Position numbers and translations under genes: made by a program. 62,864 bases of DNA, from the NCBI GenBank assembly GCA_903823115.1, contig CAIJRN010000030.1:1-62864 (forward strand), given 5' to 3'. The first letter of the stretch is position 1. Each line of letters begins with the position of its first letter. The notes beneath the pieces were generated by a model. The model saw only the letters and a list, made by a program, of their open reading frames with translations. It had not been told where the DNA came from and made no database searches. This DNA is from an uncultured cyanobacterium. Lineage in GTDB: Bacteria > Cyanobacteriota > Cyanobacteriia > PCC-6307 > Cyanobiaceae. This document shows, one piece after another, positions 15,510-23,553 of the stretch.

Positions 15510-16300
15510 CAGACAACCTGACCGATCACGGTCGGCGGCAGATCGGGCAGGGGCACATTGGACTCAGCCGTGCTGGGGATCCCCACCTGACTCACCGGCA
15601 TCGAGGCGGCACCGACAACGGCCGTCGAAGCCCATTGGATGTACTGGGCCAGGGAGGTGGCGTTGCTGGCCTGCAACGGCCGACGCCCGGATCGTGGCAC
15701 GGGCTCACCGGGAAGGCGATCCCCGCCGGCAGCGAGGCCAGCCACTGGTGGCATAGCCACTGGCGGCACAGCCGCTGACGACGGCTCAGCACCGATGAAC
15801 TGCTGCAGCGTGTCCAGATCGGCATCGTGCCCGACCGCGATCGCCAGGCGCACGGCCTTCTGGGCCCAGGGTTCCCGCATCAGGGTGCGCAGACCATCCT
15901 CGAAGTCGTCGGTGGGAGCGCCATCGGAGATCAGCACCAGCACCGGCGGCAGGGCTCGCTGCTCCATCGGCGGCGTTCTCAGCACACCAGCCACCAGCCT
16001 GAGCGCTTCACCCATGGCCGTCAGCCCTTCAGCCTGAAGATCCACCCAGCTGCTCTGCAGTTGATCCACGGGTGTGGGCTCGGCGACATGCCAGCGGGCC
16101 TGATGGGCAAAGCTGACGGCACGCACGAGGACCTTCGCTTCCGGGTTCTGACGGGCCACCTCCGCCATACCTGGCAGCGATTGGCGAATGGCCTGATTGA
16201 GTGCCTGCATTTTGCCATTCGCCTGCATCGAACCCGAGCAATCGCAGAGATAGATGAAGTGCAGGGGGCGCTTCGAAAGCTGAACGTCAGGAAAAGCCAT
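15506..16300 (-). CDS. TerY-like von Willebrand A domain protein
   Basis: A 264-residue vWA protein. The metal-ion-dependent adhesion site is complete: DCSGSM (Asp20-Ser24), the Thr of GLTAMGEAL near 93 and Asp of LISDGAPTD near 126. The C-terminal ~90 residues are Pro/Ala-rich and include 15-bp-repeat-encoded text (VPPVAMPPVAG). In TerY-P triads such a vWA protein is encoded with a PP2C phosphatase and a kinase, as here. It would act as a scaffold or target of phosphorylation. It overlaps the phosphatase gene by 4 bp. Confidence 0.85.
   Translation of the reverse strand: MAFPDVQLSKRPLHFIYLCDCSGSMQANGKMQALNQAIRQSLPGMAEVARQNPEAKVLVRAVSFAHQARWHVAEPTPVDQLQSSWVDLQAEGLTAMGEALRLVAGVLRTPPMEQRALPPVLVLISDGAPTDDFEDGLRTLMREPWAQKAVRLAIAVGHDADLDTLQQFIGAEPSSAAVPPVAMPPVAGLAAGGDRLPGEPVPRSGRRPLQASNATSLAQYIQWASTAVVGAASMPVSQVGIPSTAESNVPLPDLPPTVIGQVVW
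15740..15784 (-). repeat. 15-bp tandem repeat in the vWA gene
   Basis: Units AGCCACTGGTGGCAT, AGCCACTGGCGGCAC and a diverged third, encoding the C-terminal VPPVA-type repeats. Confidence 0.7.
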
Positions 16301-16328
16301 CAGAACGATTCAGAGAAGACCGGCGGAA

Positions 16329-17660
16329 TCAGCGGATTAATTCAATCGAACCCAGAGAGGTTCGCAGCCGAACGAGCAGGCTGAGATTACAACGCTGGCC
16401 CGGTTCGACCGGCGAGGATTCTCCATTCTCCAGTTCGGCTGTCCAGGTTTCGTCTGAGAGGTTCTTGAGACCGAGGAGCGCCGCCTTGACGGGGTGCGCT
16501 TCGACGATCGCCAGGGGCATGTCGATCCGCTCGCTGGCCAGAGGATCAAAATGGTGCGGATGTAATTCGTTATCCGGTTGGGCGGCCACGCTGCCCCGGG
16601 CGGTGTGGAAACGGGGGGCCGGATTCAGCGGGCCGCCACAGGCCCAGCAGAGGCTGGCTTGCTCGAGGTCACGGAACACTTCCTGGCCGCAATCGGGACA
16701 GAGCCTGCGCTGATCCAGGGTTCTGGCCAGACCTGTTTTCCATTGGCCCGTGTAGACGCGGCGGCTGGGATCTTTCATGCCGGCACCAAGAGTCTGCTGG
16801 AACAGCGCCTGCAGATGGGCGGGATAGATCGGCCAGGTGAGCAGGGCGGCGGCATGGTCGAGGGGATCGGGCCGGTTGCGCTCGTCATTGGCATCGAAAA
16901 TGAACACCGGATCCTCGCCATACAGGCGCCGGCGAGCCGGTTCATCGAGGCAGCGAATCTGCAGCTCCAGCTTGCCTTTGAGCGGATCGTGGCGGGTGAG
17001 CAGGCGGAACATCAACACCGCCAGGGAAAACTGATCGCTGCTGGCGCCAGGCTTCATCCGGCCCAGCAACACTTCCGGCGCCATGAATCCAGGCGTGCCG
17101 ACTGCGCAGCCGAGATCGCGACCGTCAACATCGACATTGTCATTGTCACAGATCAGGATGCGCCCACTCTGGGGCTGCAGGAAGAGATTACCAAGCGAGA
17201 TGTCTTTATAACAGAGGCCTTTGAGATGCAGCTCATGGAAGGCTTCGGCCAGAAAAAAGCAGGCTCGCAGCACATTGCGAACACTGATCTGCAGATGGCC
17301 GCCAACATGTTCATGGACACCGACATAATCAGCTGGACGCAACGCCATCATGTAACCAAAACTCTCGGGAGGTATGGATAACCTTGATGCGGTTTCGAAA
17401 GGGAGAGAAAGCAAAGCCATCGGCCAGAGAAAACTCTGATTCGGGCTGGTGGCACGGATGCACTCCCGCAGCCGCTGCTCAAGGCCGAGGTCTTTAGCGA
17501 TACATCTCGGGAAATACCACTTCAAAGCCACCCGCTCCTTGGCATAGACAGCCTCATACACCTGTCCCTGCCCACCACCGCCCAGCAGACGGACCACCGT
17601 GACAGGCCCCGAGACGCCCTGGAACTGCAGCGTCGTACCGACCGGAAGAAGGGCGCTCAC
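16329..17660 (-). CDS. Ser/Thr protein kinase-like protein with zinc ribbon
   Basis: A 443-residue kinase-fold protein. The Gly loop LLGGGGQGQVYEAVY spans residues 25-39 and the ATP-binding Lys is Lys47 (VALKWY). The catalytic loop reads YKDISLGN (151-158) instead of HRDxKxxN, keeping Asp153 and Asn158. The metal-binding motif is DND (172-174) instead of DFG. GTPGFMAPE (188-196) is the activation segment. Near residue 330 two CxxC pairs (CPDCGQ and CWACGG) form a zinc ribbon. It is third in the leftward operon (9 bp after the FHA gene, 28 bp before vWA). It is likely the kinase of a TerY-P-type triad. Confidence 0.85.
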   Translation of the reverse strand: MSALLPVGTTLQFQGVSGPVTVVRLLGGGGQGQVYEAVYAKERVALKWYFPRCIAKDLGLEQRLRECIRATSPNQSFLWPMALLSLPFETASRLSIPPESFGYMMALRPADYVGVHEHVGGHLQISVRNVLRACFFLAEAFHELHLKGLCYKDISLGNLFLQPQSGRILICDNDNVDVDGRDLGCAVGTPGFMAPEVLLGRMKPGASSDQFSLAVLMFRLLTRHDPLKGKLELQIRCLDEPARRRLYGEDPVFIFDANDERNRPDPLDHAAALLTWPIYPAHLQALFQQTLGAGMKDPSRRVYTGQWKTGLARTLDQRRLCPDCGQEVFRDLEQASLCWACGGPLNPAPRFHTARGSVAAQPDNELHPHHFDPLASERIDMPLAIVEAHPVKAALLGLKNLSDETWTAELENGESSPVEPGQRCNLSLLVRLRTSLGSIELIR

Positions 17661-17669
17661 AGCAGCAGT

Positions 17670-18437
17670 TCAGGCCTCAAGACTCTGCCCGATGGCCTGG
17701 CGAATGCCATTGCGATGGGCGAGGGCAGTGGCTTTGCTGGCAAAGTTCTGGCGATACGCCATGCCATCACGCAAGGTGAGCACGAGGGTATGGTCTTTTT
17801 GCGAACCCAGCAGCAGCCAGCCCACCAGAGCCGCCACTTCCCAGGGCCAGAACAACCAGGGAACCGGCAGCAGCAACAGCCCGCCCAGACATGACAGGGC
17901 CCACCAACTGAAGATCTGCGGATAGCGCCGCTGACTGCGCACGAAGGCCGAAGCCACCCGCTCCAGCGCCACATGGCGTCCGCCGATCTCCACAGCACCC
18001 GGAGCGGGCGGCCTGGCTGCAACCCGGGCCGGAGCGGGGCGACGGGACAAGGGCGAGCCCGTGGGCGCTGGAGTTGTGGGCGCGGCACTGGGCGCAGCAG
18101 TGGACGCGGCAGTCGGCGCGGCAGTGGCCGGCGACAGGCGGAAGACGAGCACCGGCCCCTGGCCCCCGAGCTGGATCTCATCACCATCGGCGAGGGGGCG
18201 GCATTGCTGGAAACGCCGACCTTCGAGCAGGGTGCCCTGGGGGCTGCCCCAGTCACAGACAAGCCAGCCGTGGCTGCGGGAAAAGCGGACCACCGCGTGG
18301 TTGGCGGCGACAGTCTCGAAGCCCGGCAGGCAGAGCTTGTTGTTGGCGGCCTTGCCGATGGTGAGCGGTTGGCTGCGATCCAGCGGTGCCACCTTGGTGG
18401 GGTCCTGGCGCAACACCAGGCAGGCCTCGCCGCTCAT
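17670..18437 (-). CDS. FHA-domain membrane protein
   Basis: A 255-residue protein. The N-terminal forkhead-associated domain shows LTIGKAANNKLCLPG, VAANHAVVRFS and GSPQGTLLEG, the phosphothreonine-binding loops. An Ala/Pro/Thr linker built from 12-bp repeats (about 18079-18126) follows. Two membrane helices (SWWALSCLGGLLLLPVPWLF and the next VAALVGWLLLG) then lead to a ~45-residue cytoplasmic tail. ATG at 18437 overlaps the upstream stop (ATGA). It probably brings phosphorylated kinase targets to the membrane. Confidence 0.82.
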   Translation of the reverse strand: MSGEACLVLRQDPTKVAPLDRSQPLTIGKAANNKLCLPGFETVAANHAVVRFSRSHGWLVCDWGSPQGTLLEGRRFQQCRPLADGDEIQLGGQGPVLVFRLSPATAAPTAASTAAPSAAPTTPAPTGSPLSRRPAPARVAARPPAPGAVEIGGRHVALERVASAFVRSQRRYPQIFSWWALSCLGGLLLLPVPWLFWPWEVAALVGWLLLGSQKDHTLVLTLRDGMAYRQNFASKATALAHRNGIRQAIGQSLEA

Positions 18438-18712
18438 CGGCCTCCAAGGCGACGGCGCCACCAGTGGCCCCAGTCCTCGCGGATCTCGCTCCAGAAGCCG
18501 CCTTCACCCTGCCGCCAGGGAGTGACCCGGCCCGGAAACAACAGCGCTCTCAAGGCCAGCAGCAGAGCCACCAGCACCATCAGCGTCAACACAAAGCCCG
18601 GAATCGCTCCGGGCCAGGTGACGACGAAGGCGGCGCGGATCGCGTAGAGACCGATCGTGAGCGCCACCCAGAGCCGAAAGGATTCCCAGGGGTCGCGCCG
18701 CTGCTCCACCAC
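18434..18712 (-). CDS. Small two-helix membrane protein, first gene of the signalling operon
   Basis: About 92 residues, with WVALTIGLYAIRAAFVV and IPGFVLTLMVLVALLLALRAL as membrane helices and a charged Trp-rich tail (EIREDWGHWWRRR). The frame is open to 18946, but that would overlap the divergent FHA-PBP gene. Adjacent GTG codons at 18709-18712 are the most plausible start. The family is not recognised. It is 4-bp coupled to the FHA gene. Confidence 0.5.
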   Translation of the reverse strand: MVEQRRDPWESFRLWVALTIGLYAIRAAFVVTWPGAIPGFVLTLMVLVALLLALRALLFPGRVTPWRQGEGGFWSEIREDWGHWWRRRLGGR

Positions 18713-18777
18713 CAGGCCCTGAAAATGACAGCAAGTAGTGTAGGCAACCAGGGCGTACCCGGCTGGTGGGACAAGGA

Positions 18778-21135
18778 ATGTCAGGCGCGGACAGGCCAGA
18801 GCAAGCCAGGGCCAGCCAGCTCGCCAGCACCTCGAAAGCCGTTGAGCAGTCCCCGACAAAGGGCACGCTGACCGAACGATGGCGGCAGGGCAGCTGGTCT
18901 GATCGCTGGAGCGCCTTACGTCAGGGCTGGACGGCTCTGCAGACACGCCAGGCCTCGCTGGAACTCTGGCGCGATGGTGTTCTTGTGCAGCAGTTGCCGC
19001 TGGGGCCGGACCGGATCCGCATCGGCCGTGATCCTGACGGTGAGCTGGTGGCCGAGGCCGAGGGCGTCAGCCGCGTGCATTGTGTTGTCGAACGGGAGCG
19101 AGCCAGCGATCGCGATGCCTGCCTGGAGGACTTCAACTCCGCCAATGGCGTGTTCTGGAAGGATCAGCGCATCCGGGCGATCAGGCTGCGCCATGGCGAT
19201 GCCCTGCAACTGGGATCGGCGCTCGCCCAGGCCCCCACCCTGCGCTACCTCCACCCCCGCAGCAGGCTGGAGCAGGTCTGGCACTGGGGCGGCATCACGG
19301 CCCTGACGGTTTCGGGCCTGGCGATGGGCGGCCTGTTGCTGGCCAGCAGCATCGCCGGCGGCTCCCATATCCGGGCCATCGGGGGACCGGTGAAGATCGT
19401 CAGCAGTGACGGCCGCCAGATCGATGCCAAGGAGGGTTCAGCCACCGCTCTGACCAGCCTCAACGACTACCCCCTGCAGCTGCGCCAGGCCCTGCTGGCT
19501 TCGGAGGACTCCCGCTTCGGCTGGAACAGCGGACTGGATGTGTTCGGCACCCTGCGCTCCCTGCTGCGCCACAGCGGCGGCGGCAGTGGTCTGACGCAAC
19601 AGGTGGCGCGGATTTACTACCCCTCGGTTGGCAATGACTACAGCCTGCGGCGCAAGCTGCGCGAGCTGTGGATGGCCTGGCAGCTGGAAACGGGTTTCAG
19701 CAAAAACGAGATCCTGAAAATGTATCTCGATCGCGCCCATCTCGGCCTGGGAGCCGATGGCTTTGAGCAAGGGGCACAATTATATTTCCGCAAGTCGGCC
19801 CGTCAGCTCGATCTTGCCGAGTCAGCGTTTCTGGTGGGACTGCTGCCCCTGCCCAATGGCTATAGCCCCTGTTATGCACCCTCACCCGAAACACTTCGCC
19901 AGGAGAGAGAAGAGCGGCAACAACGCGGCGGTCAACCGGAAGCACCGCTAGCAGACGAGAAGATCTGGACACCGAAATTGCGCCGGGACCTCGTGCTCAA
20001 GCGTATGCATGAGGAGGGCTACATCAATGATCAGCAGTTGATCGATGCCAGCCGCAGACCCCTGAACACCGATCCATCAGCCTGCAGACAATCTTCGTTC
20101 ACAAGTTATCCATTTTTCAGCGACTATGTCTCGGCCGAACTCACAGGAACACGATTTGCCTTGAATCTCAATTCCGACAGAGAAGGAGGCAATTACTACG
20201 TTGTCAGCACCATCGATCCCCATTTGCAATCTCTGGCCCAACAACAGTTGCGGCAATTCCTGGACACCAAAGCCAAGCCCCTGGGCGTGAGTCAGGCGGC
20301 ATTGATTGCGATCGAGATCAAAACCGGAGCGATCCTCGCCTATGTCGGTGGCGGGGACTACAAGCAATCCAGTTTTGATCGGGTCCAGGCGCTGCGCCAG
20401 CCGGGCTCCACCTTCAAGCTGTTCACCTATCTGGCCGCTCTCGAAGCTGGTAGCAAACCCCAGGATCTGATCTCCTGCGCATCACTGAGTTACGTGGCCG
20501 GTTGCGGCCATGGCCCGGTGGATGGCGACGGGCGCATGAGCATGGCCGATGGTTTCGCCTATTCCGAAAATGTCGTGGCCCTGCGCCTGGCCGAAAAGGC
20601 TGGATTGAACCAGGTGATCCACAGGGCACGTCAACTGGGGATCAGCACACCACTGGAGGAGAACTACAGCATGGTGCTGGGAGGACAGGAAACCCTGCTC
20701 TATGAAATGGCACGGGCCTATGCGGTGGTGGCCAATGGCGGCCGCAGCGTACCGATGCATGGCGTCAACAGGATCTACGACCTGGGGATCTGCAAGTCCG
20801 CCTTGAATCTGGCCCAGTGCCCGCCGAGTGGTGTGACGACACCGATCGGTGAAAAGCCGCAGCAGTTGATCGACCCACAGCTGGCCGATGCCATGGATGG
20901 CCTGTTGCGCAGGGTGGTCCAGGTGGGCACCGGTCGCAATGCCGGCAGCGTGGCCGATGCCCGCGGCAAGACCGGAACCACCAATGATGGCGTCGATGCC
21001 TGGTTCATCGGTTATTCGCCCAGTCGGGGCATCCTCACAGGCATCTGGATGGGCAACGATGACAACCACCCGGCGGATTATGCCTCAGGTGCTCTGGCGG
21101 CCCAGCTGTGGGGAGAGTTCATGGGCAAGGTGTAA
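18778..21135 (+). CDS. FHA-fused class A penicillin-binding protein
   Basis: About 785 residues. Residues ~60-150 are an FHA domain (DRIRIGRDPDGELV, GVSRVHCVVERE, NSANGVFW). A membrane helix follows (ITALTVSGLAMGGLLLASSI). The GT51 glycosyltransferase domain has the catalytic Glu in LLASEDSRFGWNSG, then GGSGLTQQVAR. The transpeptidase domain has PGSTFKLF (SxxK), SEN and RGKTGTTND (KTG). All active-site motifs are present. It is divergent from the kinase/phosphatase operon, with only ~65 bp between starts. An N-terminal FHA domain implies that cell-wall polymerisation is controlled by phospho-Thr recognition. ATG 18778 is preferred over GTG 18766. Confidence 0.9.
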   Translation: MSGADRPEQARASQLASTSKAVEQSPTKGTLTERWRQGSWSDRWSALRQGWTALQTRQASLELWRDGVLVQQLPLGPDRIRIGRDPDGELVAEAEGVSRVHCVVERERASDRDACLEDFNSANGVFWKDQRIRAIRLRHGDALQLGSALAQAPTLRYLHPRSRLEQVWHWGGITALTVSGLAMGGLLLASSIAGGSHIRAIGGPVKIVSSDGRQIDAKEGSATALTSLNDYPLQLRQALLASEDSRFGWNSGLDVFGTLRSLLRHSGGGSGLTQQVARIYYPSVGNDYSLRRKLRELWMAWQLETGFSKNEILKMYLDRAHLGLGADGFEQGAQLYFRKSARQLDLAESAFLVGLLPLPNGYSPCYAPSPETLRQEREERQQRGGQPEAPLADEKIWTPKLRRDLVLKRMHEEGYINDQQLIDASRRPLNTDPSACRQSSFTSYPFFSDYVSAELTGTRFALNLNSDREGGNYYVVSTIDPHLQSLAQQQLRQFLDTKAKPLGVSQAALIAIEIKTGAILAYVGGGDYKQSSFDRVQALRQPGSTFKLFTYLAALEAGSKPQDLISCASLSYVAGCGHGPVDGDGRMSMADGFAYSENVVALRLAEKAGLNQVIHRARQLGISTPLEENYSMVLGGQETLLYEMARAYAVVANGGRSVPMHGVNRIYDLGICKSALNLAQCPPSGVTTPIGEKPQQLIDPQLADAMDGLLRRVVQVGTGRNAGSVADARGKTGTTNDGVDAWFIGYSPSRGILTGIWMGNDDNHPADYASGALAAQLWGEFMGKV

Positions 21136-21703
21136 AAGCAGCTTTGTTGTCACACCATGGAGTGAATGATAAGGGCTGATCATTCGCCAACATCATCAAC
21201 CCACTTGACAATGTTAGCAAATGATCAACTGGCAGGCCTCAACCACAGATACCGGAATCAGGGATCAGGATCGACAGTGCATTCAAACTATGACCAGAAT
21301 CGAACCGCAGACGTCGATCACCGGAACCCGGGGCTTCGGACTTCAAACTGAGGACAACTCCACACCGAAAAGATGGCACCCTGAAGGTAGCGAGCTACCA
21401 ACAGGGTGAGGAACAAGCGCAACCTGCTGCAGACCGCTCTACGAACAACCACGTCCCAACAATGGAATGCCGCGCCTGCAGGTTTCTTTCATGTTGTGGC
21501 TGTACCTGATACTTCCCCCATTGATCGTGAAAGATCGATATTCTCCTGAATGAAAACAGGCTCGTTGCTACCAGGCTTCGCCTTCTGTTGGATCATCTGG
21601 ATTCCAACCCAGATCTTTTTGTTGCTCTAAATGCATCATCACGGCGACCAGGATCAGGATCAGGCTCTGAGCCATAACCTGGGGGCGCCTGTGTGGACGG
21701 TGC
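21136..21703. other. 568-bp convergent gap with hairpins
   Basis: It lies between convergent genes and is less GC-rich than its neighbours. It contains a strong compound hairpin at 21377-21408 and a weaker one around 21320-21342 (CCGGAACCC / GGGGCTTCGG with a mismatch). No coding frame is convincing. Confidence 0.5.
21377..21408. terminator. 32-nt compound hairpin
   Basis: CACCCTG pairs with CAGGGTG, an AA/AA internal loop follows, then GGTAG pairs with CTACC around the tetraloop CGAG. No T-run is attached, so it may be a Rho-independent-like terminator remnant or part of an RNA. Confidence 0.45.
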
Positions 21704-23206
21704 TCAGGTTGACGCTGCTTCCAGGCTGTAGCCCTTGTCGCGAAACAGGCGCAGGCAGGCGTCGACAACGGCTGGTTCGTAGAGCTGACCACGACCGGCC
21801 TCGATCGTGGCGAGAGCCGCCTCAAGACCAACGCAGAAGCGGTAAGGGCGATGGGTCGCCATCGCTTCCACCGTGTCGGCAACCGCCAGGATGCGGCCGC
21901 CAAGACTGATGGCCTCACCACAGAGGCCCTGGGGATAGCCGCTGCCATCGAGTCGTTCGTGATGATGATGAACGGCCTCTGCCACAGGCCAGGGGAAGTG
22001 AATGGGCGCCAGCACCGCATAGCCCGCCTGCACATGGGTGCGCAGCAACGCATGTTCGGCGGGCTTGAGCTTGGTGGGTTTGGTCAGAATTTCGGCGGGG
22101 ATGGCGAACTTGCCGATGTCATGCACCAGGCCGGCAATATGAATCCCTTTGGCAAGGTCAGCGTCGAGGCCCATCTCCAGGGCGATCGCCACCGCCAGAT
22201 CGGCAACCCTGGCCTGGTGGCCGGCGGTGTACGGATCGCGCGCTTCACTGAGGGCCACCAGGGCGGCGACCATATCCTGCAGGCTCTGGAGCACCTCGCT
22301 CTGACGTTGCAGGGCCAGTCGTTCGGCGGCCTTGCGATCGGAGATGTCATGGATGTTGCATTGAATCACCTGCTCCTCCCCGACCAGGTAAACGTTGCTG
22401 ACAAACTCCACCTCCCGCAGGCAGCCATCAACAGCCTTCAGGGTCATGGCGTCGCAGCGGACACTGCTTCGGCTCTGGAGTGCTCGGAACAGGGCTTCCG
22501 CCTGCGGCTGACTCTCAAAGGCATCGATCTGCCAGAGCGTCTGGCCAATCAGGCTGCTGGCGTCGCGGTTCAGCAGCCGAGCGATGGCGGGATTGGCCAG
22601 GCTGATGCGGCCACTGTTCCAGTCCAGCAGCACAATGCCGTCCTGGGAGTTGAGCGCGAGCATGCGAAAGCTCAGCTCCGAATCCACCAGGGCCTTCTCC
22701 GCCAGCCGAATCGGGCTGAGATCCGCCGCGATCAGGCAGTAGCGCGAGCTGGCCTCAACGTCGAGACGACTGACCGTGACGAGGACCGGCAGCGTGGATC
22801 CATCAGCGCGGCAGAAATTGAGCGGCGCGCTGATGGTGCAACCTGGCTCCTGCGACAACAGACTGTGCAGATCAAGATGCTGGGCCTCGGGCAGCAAGAC
22901 GCTGATCGGCCGGCCGATCAGCCAATCCTCCGGGCGTGCAATCAGGTTCGCCAAGCGACGATTGGCGAACAGAATCAAGCCCTCGGCGCTGAAGGTGGCC
23001 GCTCCCTCCCCCATCTGCTCCACAATCACCCGATAGGGACGATCGGCGGAGCTGCTGCTGTAGAGCTCCACGCTGTCGTCATCGCCCTGCACCAAGGCGT
23101 CGACATCGCCGCTGCGGATGGCAGCCAGGGCCGCATTGAGGTCAGCGACCTGGGTGCGAAGCCGCCGCAGCTCCTCTGACTCAGGCGGAGGTGGGTTCGG
23201 GTTCAT
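21704..23206 (-). CDS. PAS-PAS-HD-GYP phosphodiesterase
   Basis: A 500-residue signalling protein. A short N-terminal coil is followed by two PAS domains (about residues 55-170 and 175-295, the second ending NIHDISDRKAAE). The C-terminal domain is HD-GYP, with LVHDIGKFAIP, then HHHHERLDGSGYPQG and LAVADTVEAM. HD-GYP enzymes hydrolyse cyclic di-GMP; the metal ligands visible here are intact. The PAS domains probably sense a ligand or redox state. Its start overlaps the end of the KaiB-like gene by 4 bp, making it the last gene of the KaiC-KaiB-like operon. Confidence 0.87.
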   Translation of the reverse strand: MNPNPPPPESEELRRLRTQVADLNAALAAIRSGDVDALVQGDDDSVELYSSSSADRPYRVIVEQMGEGAATFSAEGLILFANRRLANLIARPEDWLIGRPISVLLPEAQHLDLHSLLSQEPGCTISAPLNFCRADGSTLPVLVTVSRLDVEASSRYCLIAADLSPIRLAEKALVDSELSFRMLALNSQDGIVLLDWNSGRISLANPAIARLLNRDASSLIGQTLWQIDAFESQPQAEALFRALQSRSSVRCDAMTLKAVDGCLREVEFVSNVYLVGEEQVIQCNIHDISDRKAAERLALQRQSEVLQSLQDMVAALVALSEARDPYTAGHQARVADLAVAIALEMGLDADLAKGIHIAGLVHDIGKFAIPAEILTKPTKLKPAEHALLRTHVQAGYAVLAPIHFPWPVAEAVHHHHERLDGSGYPQGLCGEAISLGGRILAVADTVEAMATHRPYRFCVGLEAALATIEAGRGQLYEPAVVDACLRLFRDKGYSLEAAST

Positions 23207-23553
23207 CGCTGGGGCGTGGGTCTGGCGCTCTCCGGCGCCAACGGCAGCGGAGCGAGATCGAGAGCGGCGCGCACCCGTTCTGCGTCGGCCAGATCGCCGA
23301 CGATGTGGCGCAATGGCTCGGGCCAGCGACGGATCAACACCGGCACCGCCAGGACGTGATCCTCCACCAGCGCGGCCGGGTTGCTGCGGATGTCGACCAC
23401 GTTCAACTCCACCCTGCCGGCGAGTTCCTCGTCGCAGATGCGCCGGATCGTCATCAGCGCCGCACTGGAGCGTGGCGACGCCCCGCTGATGTAAAGAGTG
23501 AGAACCATTGTCGGCCGGGCTGGGTCAGGCAGGGCCTCTGGGGTGGCGCTCAT
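23203..23553 (-). CDS. KaiB-like protein
   Basis: A 116-residue thioredoxin-like protein of the KaiB family. Landmarks: MVLTLYISGASPRSSAAL (compare the KaiB strand-turn LYVAGNTPNS), ELNVVDIRSNPAALVEDHVLAVPVLIRRWPEP, and VGDLADAERV. Canonical KaiB binds KaiC and helps set clock phase. This is a divergent copy with extended tails. It is 4-bp coupled to both neighbours, which ties it to the KaiC-like ATPase before it and the HD-GYP protein after it. Confidence 0.85.
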   Translation of the reverse strand: MSATPEALPDPARPTMVLTLYISGASPRSSAALMTIRRICDEELAGRVELNVVDIRSNPAALVEDHVLAVPVLIRRWPEPLRHIVGDLADAERVRAALDLAPLPLAPESARPTPQR

